This document shows positions 14,703 to 23,958 of a stretch of 64,000 nucleotides of DNA, one piece after another. Each line of letters starts with the position of its first letter. Positions within the stretch are counted from its first letter, which is position 1. The notes under the pieces were generated by a model, which saw only the letters and a list, made by a program, of their open reading frames with translations, was not told the origin of the DNA and made no database searches. The DNA lies in contig SCFO01000004.1 in assembly GCA_004078665.1 (NCBI GenBank), positions 1 through 64,000 on the forward strand, in the 5' to 3' direction. Both the position numbers and the translations under genes were made by a program. This DNA is from Halobacillus fulvus. GTDB taxonomy: Bacteria; Bacillota; Bacilli; Bacillales; Halobacillaceae.

Positions 14703-16067
14703 TCAAATCAGTAAATTCATGAAGGCTGTCGCCATTCCAAAATAAATCAGAATGGAAATGATGTCATTGATTGTCGTAATGAAAGGACCGGATGCCACCG
14801 CCGGGTCGATATTGAAACGGTGCATCACCAATGGTACGAGTGAACCAGCCAAAGTGGCAACTATAAGCGCCATCAAGATTGAAACGCCGACCACTAAACC
14901 TAAATAAAGATTTCCTTGCCAGAAATACACAATCAAAGTACTTAGTATCCCACAGGATAAGCCGGTAATAATCCCGGTTCCTGCTTCTCTAAACATCATT
15001 TTCCATTTTCCTTGTTTTTCGATTTCACCTGTTGCAATTCCACGGACAGCTACGGCGAGAGCTTGTGTCCCCGTATTCCCTGCCATACCAGCGATGAGTG
15101 GGATGAAGACAGCTAAAATCGCCACTTGGTCTAACGTATCCTCAAACTGGCCGATCAAACTGGCCGTCAGACTACCTAAGAACAGAAGGATGATCAGCCA
15201 CGGCAAGCGCTTTTTGGCTGAGGCAAGTGCACTATCATCCGGACTGTCGACATCAGAAATCGCGGCAAGCTTTGAATAGTCATCGCTCGCCTCTTCATCC
15301 ATGACGTCCATAATGTCATCAACGGTTATGATCCCGAGAAGATGATGCTGGAAATCAACGACTGGCAATGCCAGAAAGTCATAGTCACGCACCATTCGCG
15401 CAACTTCTTCCTGATCCTCTCCGACAGACACGGATACGACGCGTTCGTTCATCACGTCGGAAATGAGCCAATCTTCTTCTGAGATGATTAAATCTCTTAA
15501 AGAAATAACGCCGACCAGACGCTGATCTTCATCAATCACATACGTATAATAGATGGTTTCCGCATCGGGAGCTTCCGTACGCAAATGAAGCATCGCTTCT
15601 TTGATCGTCATCGTCGCCTTCACTACAACAAACTCGGTTGTCATAATGGAACCGGCAGTCTTCTCTTCGTAATGAAGCAGATCTTTGATTTCATCAGCGG
15701 CTTCATTATCCATGATCGTCAAGAAGCTTGCGACTTGATCCTTCTCCAACTCATTGAAGATATCCACCGCATCATCGGCAGACATTTCGGCAAATACTTG
15801 AGCGGCAAATTGTGGATCCATTTCCGTGAAGAACGGTTCGATTTCGTCATAATCGATGTGCTCCATGACATCTGCCACTTCTTCTGGAGATAAATACGTA
15901 TAAATTTGCATCCGAACGTCTGCATCTAAACCTTCGAATATTCTTGCCTGGTCATAGGGGTGAAGTTCTAAAAATTCAGCACGGAATTGATCGATCTGAT
16001 CGTTGAACAATGCGTCCTGAATATTGCCCCAGACCTCTTGGCGCTTTTGGTCATCTAAATGCTCCAT
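14703..16067 (-). CDS. mgtE: Magnesium transporter MgtE
   Basis: 454 aa from ATG at 16067, 6 nt after GAGGAGGG; the open frame runs further but without a site. Domains in order: the helical acidic N domain (1-125), a CBS pair (about 140-258) that senses cytosolic Mg2+, a plug helix, and five transmembrane segments (from about 288). The channel's conserved GNTGTQALA and PLVM motifs are present in the membrane domain. No M-box riboswitch is recognisable upstream. Followed closely by yjbQ. Confidence 0.95.
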   Translation of the reverse strand: MEHLDDQKRQEVWGNIQDALFNDQIDQFRAEFLELHPYDQARIFEGLDADVRMQIYTYLSPEEVADVMEHIDYDEIEPFFTEMDPQFAAQVFAEMSADDAVDIFNELEKDQVASFLTIMDNEAADEIKDLLHYEEKTAGSIMTTEFVVVKATMTIKEAMLHLRTEAPDAETIYYTYVIDEDQRLVGVISLRDLIISEEDWLISDVMNERVVSVSVGEDQEEVARMVRDYDFLALPVVDFQHHLLGIITVDDIMDVMDEEASDDYSKLAAISDVDSPDDSALASAKKRLPWLIILLFLGSLTASLIGQFEDTLDQVAILAVFIPLIAGMAGNTGTQALAVAVRGIATGEIEKQGKWKMMFREAGTGIITGLSCGILSTLIVYFWQGNLYLGLVVGVSILMALIVATLAGSLVPLVMHRFNIDPAVASGPFITTINDIISILIYFGMATAFMNLLI

Positions 16068-16547
16068 AAGCAACCCTCCTCGATCGGCCATCTCTTTTGA
16101 CCGTTTAATCTTAATTGCCTGTTTAATGTTTGTCAATGAATGAAATGTGTATGAAAAACAAATTTACGTTCACTTAATATTTTTGTGTATATTCATTATA
16201 AAAGTAGTTTACCAGATGGGATGATGGATAGGAATATGAATCATTAGCCGTATTCGACTAATCTATCATAGATCCCCTGCATAAATACAGTAAAAAAGGG
16301 AAAACTTACACGAACGTCCAAGTTGAACCTCAGTATGTTTAATAACTAGGTAACTTTATAACAGAATAAGGCTTCCGCTTTTCAATCAGAGTTTGGAGGG
16401 GCGGGAAATAGGTGAACGGAATCATCAGGTTTAGATCACGTGAAACGCTTATTGACGATGCACGTAATCGTGTAAACCCAAAATGAATTTGACTCTTAAA
16501 CAACGGACACTCCAAATAACATAGCCTAGACAAAAGGAGAATAAAGA
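16068..16547. other. 480-nt intergenic region between mgtE and prpE
   Basis: Divergent region. Beyond a decayed repeat copy near 16345-16415 I see no riboswitch, ORF with a start signal or convincing promoter. A TATAAT reading toward mgtE lies near 16196-16201 without a good -35. Confidence 0.45.
16345..16415 (-). repeat. Decayed copy D of the inverted-repeat element
   Basis: The stretch GCTTCCGCTTTTCAATCAGA, GTTTGGAGGGGCGGGAAATA (16371-16410) matches the reverse complement of the right half of the elements at 984-1283 and 60537-60775 (xxTTTCCGTT-xCATAxCAGA-CTxGGAGGAGCGGGAAAT), with substitutions. The left half is not recognisable. Confidence 0.5.
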
Positions 16548-17282
16548 ATGAAATATGATGTAATCGGAGATGTGCATGGCTGTATCGACGAATTAAAACA
16601 GCTGTTTCATAAGCTCGACTACACTTGGCATGACGGAATCCCTGTCCATGCAGACGAGCGCACGCCGGTCTTTGTCGGAGATCTTACAGACAGAGGTCCC
16701 GATTCGATCGGCTGTATTCGACTTGTTTACGACATGGTCATTACGAAAAAGCAGGCGCTTTATGTCCCGGGAAATCATTGCGATAAGTTGTATCGCTTTT
16801 TCAAAGGAAACCCTGTCCAGCAAAAGCACGGGCTCGAAACGACCGTCGCAGAGTTCAACCAGCTAAGCTCTTCAGAACAGAAGGAAGTCAAAGACATGTT
16901 TATCCAATTGTTTGAAGAGGCTCCACTTTATCACATCCTGCCCGATGCACATGCCGTCGTCGCTCATGCCGGGATCCGGGAAGAGGATATTGGTCAAACC
17001 AATAAACGGGCCAGGACCTTCGTTTTATATGGGGACATTACAGGAGAAAAGCTGCCGGATGGAAGACCTGTCCGCAGAGATTGGGCTCAGCACTATCAAG
17101 GGAGCCGCTGGATCATATATGGCCACACTCCGACTAAAGAGCCGCGCTTTGTCAATCAAACGGTCAATATTGATACTGGCTGCGTCTTCGGTGGGCATTT
17201 GACCGCTTTTCGGCTTCCCGAAGAGGAAATCGTCCAGGTTTCTTCCCACATGCCCCTCGTAGAAGAAAAATTCCGATATTGA
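16548..17282 (+). CDS. prpE: Bis(5'-nucleosyl)-tetraphosphatase PrpE
   Basis: 244 aa. The calcineurin-like metallophosphatase motifs are all present: GDVHG (7-11, D8/H10), GDLTDRG (44-50) and GNH (75-77), followed by downstream His motifs VAHAG and YGHTP. PrpE of B. subtilis (YjbP) hydrolyses Ap4A asymmetrically. Start ATG follows AAAGGAG. It faces convergent yjbO and keeps the yjbO-prpE-yjbQ neighbourhood of B. subtilis. Confidence 0.93.
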   Translation: MKYDVIGDVHGCIDELKQLFHKLDYTWHDGIPVHADERTPVFVGDLTDRGPDSIGCIRLVYDMVITKKQALYVPGNHCDKLYRFFKGNPVQQKHGLETTVAEFNQLSSSEQKEVKDMFIQLFEEAPLYHILPDAHAVVAHAGIREEDIGQTNKRARTFVLYGDITGEKLPDGRPVRRDWAQHYQGSRWIIYGHTPTKEPRFVNQTVNIDTGCVFGGHLTAFRLPEEEIVQVSSHMPLVEEKFRY

Positions 17283-17291
17283 ATAAACGAA

Positions 17292-17327
17292 AACTCAGAG
17301 GTCCGCGTGACGGCTCTGAGTTCTTTT
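17292..17327 (+). terminator. Terminator of prpE
   Basis: AACTCAGAG / CTCTGAGTT with a 13-nt loop and a CTTTT tail. Confidence 0.75.
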
Positions 17328-17355
17328 ATTTCCTGTTCATTTGTGCAACGTCCAA

Positions 17356-18246
17356 CTATTCACGACTCCCGTCAAGCAGACGTTTCCAGATCGATGGCGG
17401 AGAAGAGGTAAACGTAAGCTCTTCATTCGTCAGAGGATGCCTGAAGACGAGGCGGGTACAGTGCAGCGCCTGTCCTTCTAAAAAGGGAATAGGTGTCCCA
17501 CCATAAAGCGTATCGCCGGCAAGCGGGTGATGGAGATGCGCCATGTGGACACGGATTTGATGCGTTCTTCCCGTCAAAAGCTTCAGTTCCAGGTGCGTAT
17601 AGGCAGAGGAACGCTTCTTCACTTTATAAATCGTTTGAGAAGGCTTACCCTCTGGAGCTACGGTCCTTCGGATAATCGAACCCTCAAGACGCGCAATTGG
17701 TTCCTCAATCATCTCTTCGTTCTTTTCTACCTGACCTTCCACAATCGCTTCATAAAAACGCTCCACAAGCTTTTGATCTTTTGTTAAAAGGCTATGGCTT
17801 AGCGCATGTTTTGCAACCACCATCAGTCCTGATGTATCACGGTCAAGCCTTGTAACGATATGAATGGTTGAGGCGATCCCTTGGTCCTCATAATAGTACA
17901 GCAAGCGATTAGCAATTGAGGGCTCCGACAAGTCGATAGAAGGTACGACAGCGATCCCTGAAGGTTTATCGAGCACAAGCACGTCCTCATCCTCATATAC
18001 AATCGAAAGCGGGCCGTTTTCTGGGGCAAGTCGCTTTCCTCTCTCCTCTGGTGGAAAATGTACTGTAATCGTATCGCCGGCCTCGACCTTTTTCCAAAGC
18101 TCTGTGACGCGATCGTTCAAAGAAACCGTGCCATCCTGTTTGATGCGCTTATAAATTTGTCTGGAAAATCCGACCTTCTGCAAAAGAAAATCGCGAATGG
18201 ATGCTTCTGGCTCTTCCACTCGCCACGTCTTTTTCAAACGATTCAC
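17356..18246 (-). CDS. yjbO: RluD-family rRNA pseudouridine synthase YjbO
   Basis: 296 aa with an N-terminal S4 RNA-binding domain (about 14-70) and the RluA/RluD catalytic domain. The catalytic motif is RLDRDTSGL (133-141) with Asp135 as nucleophile. It should modify uridine in 23S rRNA, though the exact site is not readable from sequence. The start is GTG at 18246, overlapping the nadK stop by 4 nt, so translation is coupled. Third gene of the relQ-nadK-yjbO operon. Confidence 0.93.
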   Translation of the reverse strand: MNRLKKTWRVEEPEASIRDFLLQKVGFSRQIYKRIKQDGTVSLNDRVTELWKKVEAGDTITVHFPPEERGKRLAPENGPLSIVYEDEDVLVLDKPSGIAVVPSIDLSEPSIANRLLYYYEDQGIASTIHIVTRLDRDTSGLMVVAKHALSHSLLTKDQKLVERFYEAIVEGQVEKNEEMIEEPIARLEGSIIRRTVAPEGKPSQTIYKVKKRSSAYTHLELKLLTGRTHQIRVHMAHLHHPLAGDTLYGGTPIPFLEGQALHCTRLVFRHPLTNEELTFTSSPPSIWKRLLDGSRE

Positions 18247-19049
18247 TTTGAATGCTCGTCCGATACGAAAGAATCATGGACTCGTTTCCAAAACGGAAAC
18301 GGACGGAAACGAGCAAAGCGGACTTTTTCTTCTGCTACGCGGCACTGAATCGATTTTACATCTTTATACGTTCGTGTAATGTGGTCGATCGTAAATAAAA
18401 AGCTACGATCATTGAGTGGCTTGAACAAGCATGTATGATGACTCGGCAATATAAGCGGCGAGCCGATCGTACGGAATACACGGTTGTTGATCGAAGCCAT
18501 TTCGGTTACCTGGATGGCTTCAAGCGATGGATGGAGGATGGCACCGCCGAGCGCTTTGTTGTAGGCGGTACTGCCAGAAGGAGTGGACACACAGAGACCA
18601 TCCCCTCTAAAGGTCTCGAAGTGATCCCCTTTTATCTCAATATCGAGAACGACAGAGCCTTCAGATGTTTTAATTGTGCATTCATTAAGCGCCAAATAAC
18701 GGTCTTCTTCCGCGCCGCTATTCGGTGTGATCGTGACTTCGAGTAGTGGATATTCCACGACACGGTATGGATTGCGTGCAATCTCAATGATGAGCTTCTC
18801 TAGTTCCTCAGGCATCCAGTCCGCATAAAAACCTAAATGCCCGGTATGAACCCCGATAAAAGCCGTCTTGTCCAACCTCTCGACGTAAGTGTGAAAAGCT
18901 TCAAGAAGCGTCCCGTCTCCACCTACTGAGATGACAAGGTCCGGTTCTACTTCATCGTAATCCAGTTTAAATTCAACGAGGTAGTCTTTAATTTGTGTAC
19001 GGATTTTGTTCGATTTCTCATCGCCTCTTGATAAAATGGAAAACTTCAC
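18243..19049 (-). CDS. nadK: NAD kinase
   Basis: 268 aa, the usual size of the B. subtilis NadF/PpnKA type. It phosphorylates NAD+ to NADP+. The GGDGT ATP/NAD-binding motif is at 43-47, and the ALNE motif and the glycine-rich [13 protein letters not shown] follow. GTG start at 19049 with GAGGAG upstream. It lies between relQ (18 nt gap) and yjbO (4-nt overlap). Confidence 0.95.
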   Translation of the reverse strand: MKFSILSRGDEKSNKIRTQIKDYLVEFKLDYDEVEPDLVISVGGDGTLLEAFHTYVERLDKTAFIGVHTGHLGFYADWMPEELEKLIIEIARNPYRVVEYPLLEVTITPNSGAEEDRYLALNECTIKTSEGSVVLDIEIKGDHFETFRGDGLCVSTPSGSTAYNKALGGAILHPSLEAIQVTEMASINNRVFRTIGSPLILPSHHTCLFKPLNDRSFLFTIDHITRTYKDVKSIQCRVAEEKVRFARFRPFPFWKRVHDSFVSDEHSK

Positions 19050-19067
19050 AGGCTCTTCACTCCTCTG

Positions 19068-19703
19068 CTACTTTCTCATATCTTTCTTTTTATCTTCTTT
19101 TCGCATAAATACTTTTTGAGCTTCCTGAATTTCGTTTTTGATCGCCGACATTTCTTCATCCAGTCGAAAAGCGGCTTCAGCTGCTTTTTTCAACCGACTT
19201 TTTACTTCACTCGGGATTTTGCCAGCATATTTATAATTCAGGGAATGCTCATTTGTCGCCCAAAAGTTCATCGCCAATGTCCGGATTTGAATTTCGGCGA
19301 GCAGCATCTTCTCCCCGTGAATCGTCTCTACAGGGTAATTGATGATCACATGGTACGAACGGTAGCCGCTATCTTTTTTTCGTGAAATATAATCTTTTTC
19401 TTCTACAATCTCAAAATCATGGCGATGTTTGAGCATATCTACGACGGCATAAATATCATCAACGAATTGGCAAACCACCCGCACTCCAGCTATGTCCTGA
19501 AGTTCATGTTCAATATCTTCAGGGTTGATCGCTTTTCTGCGAGCTTTTTCAATGATGCTTGATTTCGGTTTTACCCTTCCCGTCACAAATTCAATCGGGG
19601 ATTGCTCTAATTCGTATTCAAATTGCCGTCTCATTCCTTTTAATTTTACTTTTAATTCCTCTACAGCTTGCGCATAAGGTGCTATAAATATATCCCAATT
19701 CAT
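19068..19703 (-). CDS. relQ: Small alarmone synthetase RelQ
   Basis: 211 aa, the exact size of B. subtilis RelQ (YjbM). A single (p)ppGpp synthetase domain with TGRVKPKSSIIEK, DIAGVRVVCQF and DSGYRSYHVII motifs; the hydrolase and regulatory domains of full-length Rel are absent. RelQ makes (p)ppGpp/pGpp as a homotetramer and in B. subtilis is allosterically regulated. ATG follows GGTGGGGG. It is first in the operon with nadK and yjbO and diverges from yjbK. Confidence 0.95.
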   Translation of the reverse strand: MNWDIFIAPYAQAVEELKVKLKGMRRQFEYELEQSPIEFVTGRVKPKSSIIEKARRKAINPEDIEHELQDIAGVRVVCQFVDDIYAVVDMLKHRHDFEIVEEKDYISRKKDSGYRSYHVIINYPVETIHGEKMLLAEIQIRTLAMNFWATNEHSLNYKYAGKIPSEVKSRLKKAAEAAFRLDEEMSAIKNEIQEAQKVFMRKEDKKKDMRK

Positions 19704-19813
19704 TTAGCCCCCACCTTTATGTATCTCAATCTATATAGTAATTATGTGCGTTTTAGCTTGGTTTCATTGTATCATAAAGTTAAGTCCTTACAGAAATATA
19801 AAGGAGGATCCCG

Positions 19814-20395
19814 ATGGCACAAGAAATCGAAATCGAATTTAAAAACTTACTTACAGAAAACGAATATCGAAAAATTTATCATTTTCTGCCATTCAAATCA
19901 GTTGAACTTGTAGAACAAACCAATTATTATTTTGAAACAGAAGACTTATCCTTAAAGCAACAAGGCGCTGCCCTTCGAATCCGGCATAAAAATGGCCGGT
20001 GGACCCTCACGTTAAAACAGCCTCACCCAGAAGGTTTACTGGAAACACATGACCACCTGACTGAAGAAGAGGCAAATCTTTGGATCCAAAGTAAATTCGT
20101 TGAAAAGGCTGAGACAGCAAAACAGTTAGCAGAACTGAATGTCCGTTTGAACGATCTTCGCTATCTTGGCTCATTGACGACCCGCCGTAAAGAACTCGAA
20201 TACAAAGGCGCAACCATCGTTCTCGACCACAGCCTTTACTATGATCAAGAAGACTACGAACTGGAAGTGGAGGCTCCCTCCAAACCTGTTGGTGAGACGG
20301 TGATCCGTGAAATATTGGAAGCGTGTGATATTCCAGACAGGGTGACAGATAATAAGATCAAACGGTTCTATCAAGCGAAGCTACAATCAGAATAG
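19814..20395 (+). CDS. yjbK: CYTH-domain phosphatase YjbK
   Basis: 193 aa. The N-terminal ExExK metal/triphosphate motif reads E6-I-E8-F-K10, and the charged strands of a CYTH triphosphate tunnel follow (ALRIRHKNGRWTLTLKQ, YELEVEA). The B. subtilis counterpart YjbK lies beside yjbI/yjbM as here. CYTH proteins hydrolyse triphosphate-containing compounds; next to an alarmone synthetase an action on nucleotides is plausible but inferred. ATG follows AAGGAGG by 6 nt. Confidence 0.92.
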   Translation: MAQEIEIEFKNLLTENEYRKIYHFLPFKSVELVEQTNYYFETEDLSLKQQGAALRIRHKNGRWTLTLKQPHPEGLLETHDHLTEEEANLWIQSKFVEKAETAKQLAELNVRLNDLRYLGSLTTRRKELEYKGATIVLDHSLYYDQEDYELEVEAPSKPVGETVIREILEACDIPDRVTDNKIKRFYQAKLQSE

Positions 20396-20449
20396 TTGCT
20401 GTTCCAATGCGCCATTGCTAAAATGGATGAACAGACAGGAAGGGATTTT

Positions 20450-20851
20450 ATGCAATATCGACCTGGCTCAATCTTTGAAGAGATTGGGAAAGAAAAAATA
20501 GATCAGCTCGTCGAAGCTTTTTATAAACGCGTAGCCAATCATCCGGATTTGATCCCAATCTTTCCGGATGATTTGACGGAAACCATTCGTAAACAGAAAC
20601 AGTTTTTAACACAATTTTTCGGTGGCCCTCCTCTCTACGTTGAGGAACACGGTCATCCGATGTTACGGGCAAGACACTTGCCGTTTGAAATCACACCGAA
20701 GCGTCGAGATGCCTGGCTCTCATGCATGTCAGGAGCTCTTACTGAAGTCGATATCGAAGAGCCGTATAGATCAGCGATGTTCGAAAGGCTGACGATGACG
20801 GCGAATCATATGATGAATACACCTGATGGAGAGAAAGGAGAATCGAAGTGA
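20450..20851 (+). CDS. yjbI: Group II truncated haemoglobin YjbI
   Basis: 133 aa from ATG at 20450, preceded by AGGAAGGG; earlier in-frame starts (20396 TTG, 20423 ATG) lack a site. The proximal haem ligand His76 (RARHLPF) and Trp89 (G8) of group II truncated haemoglobins are in place. The family binds O2/NO and B. subtilis YjbI protects TasA/cells from oxidants. Its stop overlaps the GTG of yjbH, so globin and YjbH are made together. Confidence 0.93.
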   Translation: MQYRPGSIFEEIGKEKIDQLVEAFYKRVANHPDLIPIFPDDLTETIRKQKQFLTQFFGGPPLYVEEHGHPMLRARHLPFEITPKRRDAWLSCMSGALTEVDIEEPYRSAMFERLTMTANHMMNTPDGEKGESK

Positions 20852-21732
20852 GTTGGAAAAGCCTGAGCAGCAACGAGACACAGGGGACAGCCAGCGGTTT
20901 TTTTAATTTATTGAAACGCCCTATTGAAATTTATGCTTTTATCGATCCGCTCTGTCCTGAATGCTGGTCACTGGAACCTATTTTGAAAAAGCTCACCATC
21001 GAGTATGGACGATTCTTCAAGATTCGCCCTGTTATAAGCGGGAATCTATCTTCCCTTCATAAGAACAGGGCACAAAAGCCTGAGAACTTAAAAAAGGCCT
21101 GGGATCATACAGCCTCCCGCACCGGCATGTGCTGTGATGGAGATGTCTGGCTTGAGAACCCGGTTTCCTCCCCACTCGCCACCTCACTAGCTGTTAAGGC
21201 GGCCGAATTACAAGGAAAAAAAGCAGGCATGCGCTTCCTGCGGAAAGTTCAGGAATATGTGTTTTTAGAAAAGCAAAACATTTCGGATGAAGATGTACTG
21301 ATTGAGTGCGCAGAGAAAAGTCAGTTGGATGTCAGGGAATTCAAAAAAGACCTTCATTCCGATGCAGCCCGCCGAGCTTTACAATGCGACTTGAAGCTTG
21401 CTCATGAGATGGAAGTGGAATCGACTCCGACTCTCGTCCTCTTCAATGAATCAGAAGAAGATGCCGGTCTTAAAATCACTGGTTTGTACGATTATGATGT
21501 GTATGTAAAAGTGTTTAAAGAGATGCTTCAGAAAGAACCGAAACCGGCGATCAAACCAGATTTAGAAACGTTTTTATCCCATTATCGTTTTGTTGCGAAT
21601 AAAGAAATCGCCGTTGTTTATGACTGGACGGAGCAGGAAGCAAAGAAAGAAATGAAAAAGCTTGTCTTAAAACAAAAGGCCCGGGAAGTTCCGGTCAAAC
21701 ACGGAGCATTCTGGGAATATATTGAGACTTAA
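20848..21732 (+). CDS. yjbH: ClpXP adaptor protein YjbH (Spx degradation)
   Basis: 294 aa, GTG start overlapping yjbI (GTGA) with AAAGGAG upstream. The N-terminal DsbA/thioredoxin-like domain carries CPEC (36-39) preceded by FIDPL; a helical insert and C-terminal region follow. YjbH delivers Spx to ClpXP and aggregates under disulfide stress, thereby raising Spx levels. The spx gene is only 5 kb away in this window. A clean terminator follows. Confidence 0.93.
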   Translation: MSWKSLSSNETQGTASGFFNLLKRPIEIYAFIDPLCPECWSLEPILKKLTIEYGRFFKIRPVISGNLSSLHKNRAQKPENLKKAWDHTASRTGMCCDGDVWLENPVSSPLATSLAVKAAELQGKKAGMRFLRKVQEYVFLEKQNISDEDVLIECAEKSQLDVREFKKDLHSDAARRALQCDLKLAHEMEVESTPTLVLFNESEEDAGLKITGLYDYDVYVKVFKEMLQKEPKPAIKPDLETFLSHYRFVANKEIAVVYDWTEQEAKKEMKKLVLKQKAREVPVKHGAFWEYIET

Positions 21733-21735
21733 ACG

Positions 21736-21763
21736 GAAGCCTCCTATATGGAGGCTTTTTTTG
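21736..21763 (+). terminator. Terminator of the yjbK-yjbI-yjbH operon
   Basis: GAAGCCTCC TATAT GGAGGCTTTTTTT directly after the yjbH stop. Confidence 0.9.
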
Positions 21764-21895
21764 TGGGAAGTTTTTCAAGTATCTTAAGGAGGATATCAAC
21801 ACCAACTGGCAGTTTAATTTTTGATCCTCCCTCCTCTTAACCCGAAGAAATATATCTCGGCAACCTCTCATAAGCTAATGTGGAGGTGATGGACT

Positions 21896-22075
21896 TTGAA
21901 CTTGTGGAAAGTCATGGTTGTGATCGGGCTGTTGGCGGGAATCCTGTTCTTTCACTTCTTTGCCCTTATGAGAATATACCCCCTATATGTGACATCCCCT
22001 ATTCTGTTCATTGCTATTTATCTAATGATCAGCAGAACATTTACGAAAAGAACATTCCGGGGATTTACAAAATGA
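21896..22075 (+). CDS. Small two-helix membrane protein, 59 aa
   Basis: A TTG start at 21896 follows GGAGGTGATGGACT and opens a 59-codon frame ending TGA within the following terminator. Two hydrophobic segments (VMVVIGLLAGILFFHFF, VTSPILFIAIYLMI) flank RIYPLY, and the C-terminus is basic (SRTFTKRTFRGFTK). B. subtilis has a small orphan gene (yizD) at this position between pepF and yjbH, but I cannot confirm homology. Confidence 0.6.
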   Translation: MNLWKVMVVIGLLAGILFFHFFALMRIYPLYVTSPILFIAIYLMISRTFTKRTFRGFTK

Positions 22076-22106
22076 TCCCACGTGAAGCTCACGTGGGATC
22101 ATTTTT
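22072..22106. terminator. Bidirectional terminator between the small membrane gene and pepF
   Basis: Perfect hairpin ATGATCCCACGTGA / TCACGTGGGATCAT with a 3-nt loop and T-run on the plus strand; it includes the stop of the small gene. Confidence 0.9.
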
Positions 22107-23911
22107 TATTTCAAAAGCTCTTCTAGTTCATTCAGTTTTTCTTCAAATACATCGAGCGCAGCAAGAATTGGCTCTTTCGAGGTCATATCAACGCCTGCTT
22201 TCTTCAGAACCTCAATCGGATAATCACTGCTTCCAGCCTTCAGGAAATCTTTATAGCGGGAAACAGCAGAATCGCCTTCTTGAAGAATCTGATCAGCTAA
22301 AGCGGTGGCAGCGGCATAACCGGTCGCATATTGATAGACATAGTAGCCCATATAGAAGTGAGGAATTCTTGCCCACTCAAGACCAATCTTCTCGTCGACG
22401 ACGACATTGTCGCCGAAATATTTTTTATTCAAATCGTAATAAATCTCAGTCAGCTTATCTGCTGTTAATGCTTCGCCGTTTTGGGCTTGCATATGAATCT
22501 CATGCTCAAATTCTGCAAACATCGTCTGACGGAAAACTGTTCCTCTGAATCCTTCCAAGAAGTTATTCAGTAAGTACATCTTTTCTTTCTCGCTCTTCGT
22601 CTGCTTCAGCAAATGGTCATTCAACAACGCTTCATTACAAGTCGAAGCAACCTCAGCTACGAAGATGGAATAATTGCCATAGCGGTAGGGCTGATTTTGG
22701 TGTGTATAGTAGCTGTGAAGTGAATGTCCAAGCTCGTGGGCAAGCGTAAACAGATTGTTCACGTTATCCTGCCAGTTCATTAAGATATATGGGTTCGTTC
22801 CGTAATGACCGGAGGAATAGGCTCCGCTTCGCTTCCCTTTATTTTCTTCGACATCAATCCAGCGGTTGTTGAATCCTTGATCCACGATGTCTACATACTC
22901 TTTACCGAGCGGCTCAAGTCCTTTCAGCACGAGGTCTCTCGCTTCCTCATAAGACACTTCCATTTCCGCGTCTTTAACAAGTGGGGTATAAATGTCATAC
23001 ATATGAACGTCATCAAGACCGAGGACTTCTTTTCTCAATTCTACATACCGATGTAGAAGCGGCAAGCGTTCATTCACGGCTTCGATTAGGTTATCATAGA
23101 CCGTTTCCGGGATATTGTTACTATCTAGTTTCGCCTGACGGGCTCTTTCATAATTCCTGACCGTAGCGTTGAAATTATTTTTCTTCACATGGCCACTAAG
23201 CGTCGATGCAAATGTGTTTTTAAAGGCTCCGAATGTGTCGTACATCGCATCAAATGCTGACTTCCTGACCTCCCTGTTATCGGACTTCAAAAACCCGACA
23301 TAGCGTCCATGAGTCAAATCGACTTCTTCTCCCTCTTCATTTTTAATGGAAGGAAACGTTAGATCCGCATTATTTAATGCTCCGAACGTCTGAGAAGGAT
23401 TCGCTCCGATTTCAGAAAACCCGGCCAGCAGCTTTTCTTCCTTTTCACTTAATACGTGTTCACGCTGTCTCGTAATTTCATCGAGGGTGTGCTCATAAAG
23501 CTTCAGAGGCTCATATTGCTCCGCAAATTGCTTCAGCCTTCCATCAGGCAGCGTCAAAAGTTCGGGAACGATAAAACTCATCGCAGAAGAAACTTGAGTC
23601 AGTAGACTTTCTGCTTTAGCATTCATTTCCTGATAATAGGAATTTGTTGTATCCTGATCTTTTCGCATATGGGCATACGTATAAAGAAGACCCAATTTGT
23701 TTGAAATTTCGTCCTGAAGCTTCAGCAAGTTATATAGCTGTTCAGCCGATTCACCGAGTTGGCCATGATAAGCTTGGACTTCCGGCACCATCTCTTTTGT
23801 CTGCTCGAGCTGCTTGTACCATTCTTCATCTGTCGCAAAAATTGCTTCAAGGTCCCACGTTTTTTCAACGGGTACCTCTTCTCTTTTTGGTAGTGCTTTT
23901 GTTGAAGCCAT
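22106..23911 (-). CDS. pepF: Oligoendopeptidase F
   Basis: 601 aa from ATG at 23911, 7 nt after AAGGAGG (a TTG one codon upstream is less well placed). It is an M3-family zinc peptidase; the HELGH motif lies in TLAHELGHSLHSYYT and the third ligand Glu in the downstream EVAST/CNEAL segment. PepF cleaves oligopeptides of about 7-17 residues in the cytoplasm, and in B. subtilis overexpression affects sporulation signalling peptides. Downstream of coiA, as in B. subtilis. Confidence 0.95.
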   Translation of the reverse strand: MASTKALPKREEVPVEKTWDLEAIFATDEEWYKQLEQTKEMVPEVQAYHGQLGESAEQLYNLLKLQDEISNKLGLLYTYAHMRKDQDTTNSYYQEMNAKAESLLTQVSSAMSFIVPELLTLPDGRLKQFAEQYEPLKLYEHTLDEITRQREHVLSEKEEKLLAGFSEIGANPSQTFGALNNADLTFPSIKNEEGEEVDLTHGRYVGFLKSDNREVRKSAFDAMYDTFGAFKNTFASTLSGHVKKNNFNATVRNYERARQAKLDSNNIPETVYDNLIEAVNERLPLLHRYVELRKEVLGLDDVHMYDIYTPLVKDAEMEVSYEEARDLVLKGLEPLGKEYVDIVDQGFNNRWIDVEENKGKRSGAYSSGHYGTNPYILMNWQDNVNNLFTLAHELGHSLHSYYTHQNQPYRYGNYSIFVAEVASTCNEALLNDHLLKQTKSEKEKMYLLNNFLEGFRGTVFRQTMFAEFEHEIHMQAQNGEALTADKLTEIYYDLNKKYFGDNVVVDEKIGLEWARIPHFYMGYYVYQYATGYAAATALADQILQEGDSAVSRYKDFLKAGSSDYPIEVLKKAGVDMTSKEPILAALDVFEEKLNELEELLK

Positions 23912-23958
23912 CAAACATCCTCCTTCGATTCATTCGTCTCCCTAAAAAAGTTCTCGAT

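Noticed and set aside
16068-16547. Possible Mg2+ (M-box) riboswitch upstream of mgtE
   Set aside because: None of the conserved M-box core is recognisable on either strand and no terminator hairpin precedes the gene.
21880-22548. 222-codon plus-strand frame overlapping the end of pepF
   Set aside because: It crosses a strong terminator and the real small gene at 21896 in another frame, and is the antisense shadow of pepF.
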